5,118 bases of DNA. Source: Anaerolineae bacterium. GTDB lineage: Bacteria > Chloroflexota > Anaerolineae > JACIWP01. The notes under the pieces are model-generated. The model was not told where the DNA came from. It did not search any database and saw nothing but the letters and a program-made list of their open reading frames with translations. This document shows positions 1 to 5,118 of this stretch, in pieces (the first letter of the stretch is position 1; each line of letters begins with the position of its first letter). The translations under genes were made by a program, and so were the position numbers. The stretch lies in the NCBI GenBank assembly GCA_014360855.1, contig JACIWP010000222.1, positions 1-5,118 of the forward strand. The letters run 5' to 3'.

Positions 1-1631
1 GCATCCTGCTGGAACCAGCGCGCCTGCGCTATCTGGCCGGCCTGCTGGCATCCGCCGCCTGGCTCCCCCTGCTGGACCCGCTGACGACGCTGATCGCCCT
101 GCCGCTGTACCTGGCGAATGCCCTCAGCGATTATCCGCTGATGTACTCCGGGGAACTGCATTATTCCGCGCCGCTGGTGCCGTTCTTCGTCGCCGGCGCG
201 GTCGGCGGAGCCGGCCGGCTGTTCGCCCTGCTCCACAAGCGGCTCCGCCTGGGCCGGCGCATTGCCCTGGCCATCATCGTCGCATGGGTGTTGAGCTGGA
301 GCCTGGGATATCATATCTTTCGCGGCTATACCCCGCTGGGCATGCGCTTCCATTGGCCGCAGGTCACCGCACACCACCGTCTGCTGGAGCGCTTCGCCGC
401 CCAGATACCGCCCGACGCCGGCCTCAGCACCACGCCGGCGCTCTTCCCGCACTTCAGCCACCGTCAGCGCATTTTCGAGTTCCCGGTCTTCACCGGCGAC
501 ACCGATTACGTCCTGCTGGATGTCGCCGGCACCACCGACATGCATCCGCGCGATTTCTATCGCGCCTACTGGGACCTGTTCGGCTTTGACTTCAGCATCC
601 TGGACGCGGCCGACGGTTACATCCTCCTGCACCAGGAAGCCGATCACCAGCGCATGGAACTGCCGGAGGAGTTCTATTCCTTCGTGCGCGTGACGGATGA
701 GCGGCCGGCCTACCCCTACGACATCGAGTTCGGCGGGATCCTGCGCTTCCTCGGCTACACGATTGTGGATGACCCTTGGTGGAAGATGAGCCGCCTGCGG
801 ACGTACTGGGAGGTGCTCTCGGAGGCGCCGCCGGCCTTCCGCCCATATCCCTTCGTCATGGACAGCCAGGGGAACATGGCCGACAACACGGATGAACGCC
901 CCATGCCGGCCCTCATCTGGTACCCGCCGCAGAAATGGCAGAAGGGCGAGATCCTGGCCTTCGAGACCCTGCCCTGGACATGGGGGGAGGAGTGTACCAT
1001 CGGCGTGGGGGTCCTCAACGGCGCCAACTGGTATGACATCGGCAGTCGGGTGCCGGCGCATATTACCCCGACCGGTGCGCCGGCCTTCCCCATGGAAGGG
1101 GGGACCTGGGTGCGTCTGGGGACCTTCGTCCGCCGGCCCGCTTGGCAGGGCGGCCGGCTCCAGCCGATTTCCATAGAAGAGGATGCCGCCGCCTGGCGCT
1201 TTCAACCGGCGACTTTCACCTTCACCGGCACAGACGGCACTATCGAACTAAAGGGCTTCAGGCTGGAGCCATCCCGACCGGCCGCCGGCGGCTCCCTGAC
1301 GTTGATCCTGCTGTGGCAGGCCGCACAGCCCATCCAGCGGGATTACACCGTGTTTGTGCACCTGGTGGGCGAGGATGGCGCCGCGGTCGCGCAGGTGGAC
1401 AGCTTCCCGAACTGGCGCGGCCCGCTCCCCACTTCCGCGTGGCCGGCCGGCCAGTTGATCCCCGACACCCATTCGCTAAATCTGCCTGCCGAGCTTGCGC
1501 CTGGACCATACCGCTTGCGCATCGGGCTGTATTACTGGCAGGACCTGGCGCACCTGGAGGTGCGCGATGCGGCCGGCACTCCCCTCGGCACGGAACTGAT
1601 CCTGGCGGAGGTGCAGGTACGGGCGCCATGA
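1..1631 (+). CDS. DUF2079-type multi-pass membrane protein (GT-C-like), 3' part, with two C-terminal beta-rich modules
   Basis: The reading frame is open from the left edge (first full codon at base 3) to the TGA at 1629-1631, giving 542 visible residues. The gene therefore starts upstream, and the ATG at 141 is an internal Met. Visible residues 11-42, 56-77 and 87-105 are hydrophobic membrane segments. They carry the DUF2079 signature: a 'LPLYLANALSDYPLM' stretch, 'HYSAPLVPFFVAG', then 'PHFSHRQRIFEFP' (about 149-161) and 'DYVLLD' (168-173). DUF2079 proteins (COG3463) are predicted membrane proteins resembling GT-C glycosyltransferases; their reaction is not established. After the DUF2079 part come two soluble modules, at about 720-1139 and 1209-1622, predicted to lie outside the membrane. 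The second closely matches the C-terminal module of the next gene. The TGA overlaps the next gene's ATG, so the two are likely one operon. Any promoter lies outside the window. Family call is confident; substrate is unknown. Confidence 0.85.
   Translation, partial: ILLEPARLRYLAGLLASAAWLPLLDPLTTLIALPLYLANALSDYPLMYSGELHYSAPLVPFFVAGAVGGAGRLFALLHKRLRLGRRIALAIIVAWVLSWSLGYHIFRGYTPLGMRFHWPQVTAHHRLLERFAAQIPPDAGLSTTPALFPHFSHRQRIFEFPVFTGDTDYVLLDVAGTTDMHPRDFYRAYWDLFGFDFSILDAADGYILLHQEADHQRMELPEEFYSFVRVTDERPAYPYDIEFGGILRFLGYTIVDDPWWKMSRLRTYWEVLSEAPPAFRPYPFVMDSQGNMADNTDERPMPALIWYPPQKWQKGEILAFETLPWTWGEECTIGVGVLNGANWYDIGSRVPAHITPTGAPAFPMEGGTWVRLGTFVRRPAWQGGRLQPISIEEDAAAWRFQPATFTFTGTDGTIELKGFRLEPSRPAAGGSLTLILLWQAAQPIQRDYTVFVHLVGEDGAAVAQVDSFPNWRGPLPTSAWPAGQLIPDTHSLNLPAELAPGPYRLRIGLYYWQDLAHLEVRDAAGTPLGTELILAEVQVRAP
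720..1139 (+). repeat. Tail module copy 1 (in DUF2079-type protein)
   Basis: Protein-level repeat of about 140 residues. Its 'RLRTYWEVLSEAPPAF' then 'DSQGNMADNTDERPMPA' and 'WQKGEILAFETLP' align with 'TYRLYWQALQPIADDL', 'DEQGLLWGQEDRRPAAY' and 'WKPGELTFGQGTLP' in the module at 3200-3580. It is predicted to be beta-rich and extracytoplasmic. Boundaries are approximate and its function is unknown. Confidence 0.5.
1209..1622 (+). repeat. Tail module copy 2 (C-terminus of DUF2079-type protein)
   Basis: Protein-level repeat of about 138 residues. It contains 'FRLEPSRPAAGGSLTLIL', 'YTVFVHLVGEDG', 'LPTSAWPAGQLIPD', 'PGPYRLRIGLYYW' and 'RDAAGTPLGTELIL'. These align nearly gap-free through the first half with the module at 4049-4432. 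Identity is visible even in DNA: GGCTGGAGCCA occurs at 1261 and 4089, and 17 of 19 bases match at 1350-1368 and 4178-4196, with the same 89-base spacing between the two blocks in each copy. It resembles beta-sandwich tails seen on Chloroflexota glycosyltransferases; its function is unknown. Confidence 0.7.
1607..1631 (+). promoter_or_regulatory. Translational coupling site (ATGA overlap) between the two membrane-protein genes
   Basis: The stop TGA of the first gene (1629-1631) overlaps the ATG (1628-1630) of the second. The nearest Shine-Dalgarno-like run, GGAGG at 1607-1611, ends 16 bases before the ATG. That is further than the usual 5-9 bases, so initiation probably relies mostly on ribosomes terminating at the overlap. 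This fixes the start of the second gene and implies a shared transcript. The next in-frame ATG, at 1691, falls inside the first membrane helix and is a less likely start. Confidence 0.6.
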
Positions 1632-4435
1632 GAACAGCACCGGCCGGCGAACGCTGTGCGCGCGGTACCACGCAGTGGCACCTGGCCCTTATGGCGCTGG
1701 TGATCCTCGCCTTTGCCCTGCGCGCGGTTTCTCTGGAGCGGCAGAGCCTGTGGTACGACGAGGGCGTCAGCGCCTACCTGACGACCCTTCCCTGGGATGC
1801 GCTGACGCGCTGGACCGCGGACGACATCCAGCCGCCGCTGTATTACTACCTGTTGAAGCTATGGTGCGCGGCCGCCGGCCGGCCCGAGGGCGCGCTCCGC
1901 TGGCCTTCGGTCTTCTTCAGCACCCTGACTGTGCCGCTGGCCGCCGTGCTTGGCCGGCGCTTGTTCTCGCGCCGCGCCGGGCTGATCGCCGGCCTCCTGT
2001 TCGCTCTTTCCCCTCTCTATATCTGGTACGCGCAGGAAGCCCGTAACTATGCGATGTTGATGTTTCTCACCCTCCTTTCCTCCACCCTCCTGTATTCCGC
2101 CTGGGTGGAGAAAGGCGCACGGCCGGCGTGGGGGATCTGGCTGGCATATGCCCTCGCCACCAGCGCGGCATTGTATACCCATTATTTTGCCTGGTTCATG
2201 TTGCTGTTTCACGGGCTGTTCGTCCTGCTGGTCTGGTGGATGGAGCGCCGGCCGGCGAAAGCCCTCCTCCATCCCGCCGCGTCATGGATGCTGGTCGGGC
2301 TCTCCTTCCTCCCTTGGCTGCCTTTCCTGCTCACCCGCTACCGCGTGGACGAGAGCTACTGGGCCGGCACCCTGAAGGTCGGAGAGGCCCTGCGCAAAAT
2401 CGCCCTCTCGTTCACGCTGGGCGAGACGGTGCTGGAGGGAATCGGCTGGCGGCTGACAGCAGGGTTTCTGGTGCTGACGGCGATCTGCGTCGTCACCCTG
2501 ATCATCGCCGGCGGGAACCGCAAGCATTTCGTGCTCTTCCTTGTGCTGTACCTAGTTGTGCCGGTCGCCGGCGTCCTGGCGCTCGCGCTCCGCTCGCCGA
2601 AGTTCACGCCGCGTTACGTGATGCCCTCCTCGGCCGCGCTGTGGCTGATATTTGCCGGCGGCATCGAGGCTTTCTGGCGGCGCCGCCTGCGCGTCAGCCG
2701 GCCCCTGGCCGCCGTCCTCACCCTGATGGCCGGCGTCTGCCTGCTGTACCCGTTGGCCGGCTTCGCGTATTCGGACCGCAATCTGTACACCGACCCCGCT
2801 TTCACCAAGCCTGACTTTCACGGCGCTACCCGCTATCTGGCCGCGCACCGCGAGGACAATGAAGCCGTGATCCTCGTCTCGGGCCATATGTATCCGATAT
2901 TCGATTATTACCTGCCGGCGACAGAGCGGCTCCTTCTGCCGCCGGACCGCATCCTTTCGACCGAGCACGTGCTGAACCAGGGGATCGGTCAGACGCTGAG
3001 GACAGCCCTGCGGGGGAAGGCCGGCGTCTGGGTAGTGCGCTGGCAGGACGAGGTGGTGGACCCCAACGGCTGGCTGGACCTGTTTCTGGAGCAGGCCGGC
3101 GAGCGCCTGCCAGTGGAAGCGCAGTTCTGGCACGTGCGGCTGGAACACTTCCGCCTGGACCCTTCCAGGCCGTTCCCGACCCAGCCGCCCATCACCGAGC
3201 ACATGGAGGTAAACTTCGCCGGCCTGGTCCAGCTTGTCGGCTGGGATCAGCCGGCGCCGGACACATACCGTCTGTACTGGCAGGCCCTTCAGCCCATCGC
3301 GGATGACCTGATGGTGTCCATCCGCCTGTTGGACGAGCAGGGCCTGTTATGGGGGCAGGAGGACCGCCGGCCGGCCGCCTATCTGTATCCCACCATGCGT
3401 TGGAAGCCCGGGGAGCTGACCTTCGGGCAGGGGACCCTGCCGGCCCAACCCGGGACGCCGCCGGGCAGTTATACGCTGGAAATCCGCGTCTATCGGGCCG
3501 GCCAGGGCACTGCGCTGGATATCCTGGATGCCGCCGGCAGTCCGCAGGGCCAGGCCGCCTATCTCGGACCATTCCGCCTACAAGATGCCGGCCGGGCGTG
3601 GAACCCTGACGCATTGGGGCCCTTCATCTCTCTCTCAGCCCCTGCGTCCGATTGTCTCGGCTTGAGGGGACAGCGCCAGCTTCCAGACACGATCGGGGTA
3701 GGAGAACCCTTCCCGGTGGAGCTGGTATGGCAGTGCATACGGCCTTGTTCCCAGTCCCTTTCCGCAGTGATCCAGGTCAGCTCCGCGGAGGATTCGAGCA
3801 GGGCTTTCATCCACGAGGCCGCGCTGTTCGCACGCTATCCCACCCCACACTGGCAGGCCGGCGAATGGCTGTGGAGCCGGGATGTGCTCCGCCTGCCAGC
3901 CGATTGGCCGGCCGGCCACACGCGGGTCACGGTGCAGATAACCGCGGAAGGCCAACCTATTGGGCCGGCCGTGTCTCTCGGCGAAATCAGCGTCACCGTG
4001 CCAGAGCGGATGTACTCCCTGCCGGCCAATATCTCCCTGCGGCCGGCAGATGCGCAAATCGATCGGCTCGCGCGACTGCTCGGTATTCGGCTGGAGCCAG
4101 ACCCGCCGCGAGCCGGCGAGCAGGTGACAGTGACCCTGTACTGGCAGGTGCTGGCGCAGACGGATGAATCCTATCATGTGTTTGTCCATCTGGTGGACAC
4201 AGGCGGCCGGCTCGTTGGCCAGCGCGACCAAATCCCGGCCGGCGGCACCCGGCCCACGACAAGCTGGGCGGAAGGGGAGATCATTGCCGATGCATACGTC
4301 TTCGAAGGGTGGCCGGCGGAAGCGGAACGCATATTGATCGGCATGTATTCCATGGGACGGCAGGGGCCGGCGCGCCTGCCCTGGTACGACTCGGCCGGCA
4401 GTCCCTTGGGGGATGCGCTGGTCATCCCCAGATAG
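1628..4435 (+). CDS. GT39/ArnT-like (PMT_2 family) membrane glycosyltransferase with modular extracytoplasmic tail
   Basis: A 935-residue protein. The frame is open further upstream, to 1142, but that part lies inside the preceding gene; ATG 1628, which overlaps the upstream stop as ATGA, is the natural start. After helix 1 (about 17-36) comes 'SLWYDEG' (40-46), whose D44/E45 match the acidic pair of the first outer loop that is catalytic in GT-C enzymes of the PMT/ArnT group. Next come 'QPPLYYY' (68-74), 'RWPSV' (91-95) and 'SPLYIWYAQEARNYAM' (128-143), all typical of this family. About ten further helices run to residue 381, with 'FTPRY' at 326-330. Residues 384-520 form a soluble alpha/beta region, followed by three segments: about 525-651, 665-792 and 808-935. 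The first and last are clear tail modules; the middle one is diverged and contains C676, C703 and C707. The family transfers sugars from polyprenyl-phosphate donors to lipid, glycan or protein acceptors outside the membrane; donor and acceptor cannot be read here. About 935 residues is long for the family, and the tail explains this. Confidence 0.88.
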   Translation: MRTAPAGERCARGTTQWHLALMALVILAFALRAVSLERQSLWYDEGVSAYLTTLPWDALTRWTADDIQPPLYYYLLKLWCAAAGRPEGALRWPSVFFSTLTVPLAAVLGRRLFSRRAGLIAGLLFALSPLYIWYAQEARNYAMLMFLTLLSSTLLYSAWVEKGARPAWGIWLAYALATSAALYTHYFAWFMLLFHGLFVLLVWWMERRPAKALLHPAASWMLVGLSFLPWLPFLLTRYRVDESYWAGTLKVGEALRKIALSFTLGETVLEGIGWRLTAGFLVLTAICVVTLIIAGGNRKHFVLFLVLYLVVPVAGVLALALRSPKFTPRYVMPSSAALWLIFAGGIEAFWRRRLRVSRPLAAVLTLMAGVCLLYPLAGFAYSDRNLYTDPAFTKPDFHGATRYLAAHREDNEAVILVSGHMYPIFDYYLPATERLLLPPDRILSTEHVLNQGIGQTLRTALRGKAGVWVVRWQDEVVDPNGWLDLFLEQAGERLPVEAQFWHVRLEHFRLDPSRPFPTQPPITEHMEVNFAGLVQLVGWDQPAPDTYRLYWQALQPIADDLMVSIRLLDEQGLLWGQEDRRPAAYLYPTMRWKPGELTFGQGTLPAQPGTPPGSYTLEIRVYRAGQGTALDILDAAGSPQGQAAYLGPFRLQDAGRAWNPDALGPFISLSAPASDCLGLRGQRQLPDTIGVGEPFPVELVWQCIRPCSQSLSAVIQVSSAEDSSRAFIHEAALFARYPTPHWQAGEWLWSRDVLRLPADWPAGHTRVTVQITAEGQPIGPAVSLGEISVTVPERMYSLPANISLRPADAQIDRLARLLGIRLEPDPPRAGEQVTVTLYWQVLAQTDESYHVFVHLVDTGGRLVGQRDQIPAGGTRPTTSWAEGEIIADAYVFEGWPAEAERILIGMYSMGRQGPARLPWYDSAGSPLGDALVIPR
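3200..3580 (+). repeat. Tail module copy 3 (in GT39-like protein)
   Basis: Residues about 525-651 of the second protein. The module shows 'LYWQALQPIADDL', 'LLDEQGLLWGQEDRRPA', 'WKPGELTFGQGTLP', 'PGSYTLEIRVYR' and 'LDAAGSPQG', the same order of landmarks as the other copies. The 13-mer CTGTACTGGCAGG at 3272-3284 recurs exactly at the equivalent point of copy 4 (4136-4148). It lies after the last membrane helix, so it is predicted to be extracytoplasmic. Confidence 0.6.
4049..4432 (+). repeat. Tail module copy 4 (C-terminus of GT39-like protein)
   Basis: Residues about 808-935 of the second protein, ending at the stop codon. Landmarks are 'IRLEPDPPRAGEQVTVTLYW', 'YHVFVHLVDTGG', 'RPTTSWAEGEIIADAY', 'RILIGMYSMG' and 'YDSAGSPLGDALVI'. 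It is the closest partner of the module that ends the preceding gene (1209-1622). A diverged fifth copy probably occupies 3620-4003 ('VELVWQCIRPC', 'YPTPHWQAGEWLWS'). Confidence 0.7.
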
Positions 4436-4466
4436 CCGCAATATCTCCCGCTGATTGTGTACTGAA

Positions 4467-4496
4467 TTCGCCCATTTTCCCCGTTTGCGGTATAAT
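4467..4496 (+). promoter_or_regulatory. Probable sigma-70-type promoter of ftsH
   Basis: A perfect TATAAT at 4491-4496 lies in the 95-base gap between the glycosyltransferase stop and the ftsH start, in a locally AT-richer stretch. The best -35 candidate at a legal distance is TTCGCC (4467-4472, 18-base spacer), a weak match to TTGACA, and there is no TG extended -10. Transcription would begin near 4503, giving a leader of about 28 bases that contains the GGAGG at 4520. The -10 box is convincing and the -35 is not. Confidence 0.6.
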
Positions 4497-4519
4497 GAAA
4501 GTGAGGAAATGGCATTTCT

Positions 4520-4524
4520 GGAGG
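4520..4524 (+). promoter_or_regulatory. ftsH: Shine-Dalgarno site deciding the ftsH start
   Basis: GGAGG at 4520-4524 is six bases upstream of the in-frame GTG at 4531. That is ideal spacing, and it supports this GTG over the in-frame ATG at 4495, which overlaps the TATAAT box and has no Shine-Dalgarno sequence. Confidence 0.7.
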
Positions 4525-4530
4525 CATTCG

Positions 4531-5118
4531 GTGGGTTCATCTGGATTGTCACGTAATGCGTTCGTATATCTGATCATCCTCCTGGCGGCGGCGGCGCTGT
4601 TCTTCAACCTGTTCTCGACGACGCCGCAGGAGCAGGAGGTAGATCTGACCAAAGTAGCTGATTGGGCGCGCGCCGGCGAAATCACCACCATCACTGTCTC
4701 CGGCGACACCCTCAAGGTCTACCGCGCCGGGACGCGCGACCCGATACTGGCGCGCAAGGAACCCGGCATCAGCGTCACAGAAACCCTGCTGAAGCTGGGC
4801 GTCCCTCAAGAGACCCTGCAGAAGATAGAGATAAAGGTAGAGCCGCCCTCGCAGTGGGGAAACTGGCTGGCACTACTAGGCAGTGTCCTGCCGGTGGTGT
4901 TCGTGGCGGCATTATTCCTAATGCTGATGCGGCAGGCCCAGAGCGGGAATAACCAGGCCATGCAGTTCGGGCGCAGTCGGGCGCGCCTCATCACGGGGGA
5001 CCGGCCGGCCGTCACCTTCGACGACGTCGCCGGCGCCGACGAGGCCAAGCAGGAGCTACAAGAAGTGGTCGAGTTCCTCAAGGACCCCCGCAAGTTCGCC
5101 ACCCTGGGCGCCCGCATC
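4531..5118 (+). CDS. ftsH: ATP-dependent zinc metalloprotease FtsH, N-terminal part (runs off window)
   Basis: The frame is open to the right edge, giving 196 residues from GTG 4531. Order of parts: short N-tail 'MGSSGLSRNAF'; membrane helix 1 (about 10-28); extracytoplasmic FtsH_ext domain (about 30-110, including 'TKVADWARAGEITTITVSGD'); helix 2 (about 112-134); a linker with 'NNQAMQFGRSRARL'; then the start of the AAA+ domain, 'VTFDDVAGADEAKQEL' (161-176) and 'EFLKDPRKFATLGARI' (181-196). The family continues at once with the Walker A 'PPGTGKT', which lies past the edge, as does the HEXXH zinc protease site. FtsH is a hexameric membrane-anchored protease that extracts and degrades damaged membrane proteins and some cytosolic regulators. 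Full proteins are usually 600-700 residues. The start was chosen on the well-spaced GGAGG; ATG 4495 would add 12 residues (MKVRKWHFWRHS) but falls on the -10 box. It appears to be transcribed separately from the upstream genes. Confidence 0.93.
   Translation, partial: MGSSGLSRNAFVYLIILLAAAALFFNLFSTTPQEQEVDLTKVADWARAGEITTITVSGDTLKVYRAGTRDPILARKEPGISVTETLLKLGVPQETLQKIEIKVEPPSQWGNWLALLGSVLPVVFVAALFLMLMRQAQSGNNQAMQFGRSRARLITGDRPAVTFDDVAGADEAKQELQEVVEFLKDPRKFATLGARI

Noticed and set aside
1142..1627. Upstream extension of the GT39-like frame to an ATG at 1142
   Set aside because: This stretch lies inside the first gene in another frame, where a well-conserved module is encoded. Its translation is low-complexity Arg/Pro/Gly. 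The ATGA start at 1628 gives a normal family N-terminus.
2128..2814. Plus-strand 228-codon frame within the GT39-like gene (also 284-589, 892-1176, 1675-2046, 3652-4167)
   Set aside because: Out-of-frame shadows of the two membrane genes: low-complexity composition and no ribosome site or domain signature.
4409..4446. Possible terminator: GGGGAT (4409-4414) with ATCCCC (4424-4429), then AGATA (4430-4434) with TATCT (4442-4446)
   Set aside because: The stems are only 5-6 pairs, the first sits inside the coding end of the gene, and no T-run follows, so an intrinsic terminator is not supported.
4436..4490. Inverted repeat CCGCAA (4436-4441) / TTGCGG (4485-4490) flanking the -35 region
   Set aside because: Six pairs separated by 43 bases can easily arise by chance; no known operator is recognised.
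3635..4552. Long open frame on the minus strand (305 codons), opposite the tail of the GT39-like gene
   Set aside because: It lies wholly opposite strongly supported coding sequence. Its translation is Arg/Gly/Pro/His-rich with no recognisable domain. Long antisense frames are expected at this GC content. The same applies to the minus-strand frames at 755-1174, 1258-1671, 1859-2272 and 2552-3202.
4509..4556. 15-codon open frame (MAFLEAFGGFIWIVT) overlapping the ftsH start in another frame, a possible leader peptide
   Set aside because: The purine-rich GAGGA is only about one base from its ATG, it has no attenuator-like structure or codon runs, and GGAGG at 4520 is better placed for ftsH.

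Overview
The window is GC-rich (roughly 60-65% by eye) and densely coded on the + strand. It holds the 3' end of one membrane-protein gene, one complete membrane glycosyltransferase gene, a 95-base intergenic gap carrying a promoter, and the 5' end of ftsH. Both membrane proteins carry large extracytoplasmic tails built of a repeated beta-rich module ('YWQ...YxVFVHLVD...PTSxW..GE.I.D', then 'G.Y.L.IGLY' and 'D.AG.PLG'). This architecture, and the style of the FtsH N-terminus, suggest Chloroflexota, probably an Anaerolineae-like lineage. That assignment is inference from family resemblance, not from a search.

Layout: (1) 1-1631, the C-terminal half of a DUF2079-type multi-pass membrane protein (GT-C-like), followed by two tail modules. 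(2) 1628-4435, a 935-residue GT39/ArnT/PMT_2-type glycosyltransferase with about 11 membrane helices, an extracytoplasmic alpha/beta region, and two clear modules plus one diverged module. Its ATG overlaps the upstream stop as ATGA, so the two genes are almost certainly co-transcribed and translationally coupled. (3) 4436-4530, an intergenic gap with a perfect TATAAT box and a well-spaced GGAGG. (4) 4531 to the window edge, the N-terminal 196 residues of the FtsH AAA+ zinc metalloprotease, cut just before its Walker A motif.

The two glycosyltransferase-like genes probably form one unit acting on lipid-linked sugars at the outer face of the membrane. The shared tail module suggests a common partner or substrate. 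ftsH appears to have its own promoter and to be functionally separate (membrane protein quality control). No RNA gene, mobile element, CRISPR array or defence gene was seen. The most interesting signals are the tail module shared between two different GT-C scaffolds and a very strong excess of the hexamer GCCGGC.
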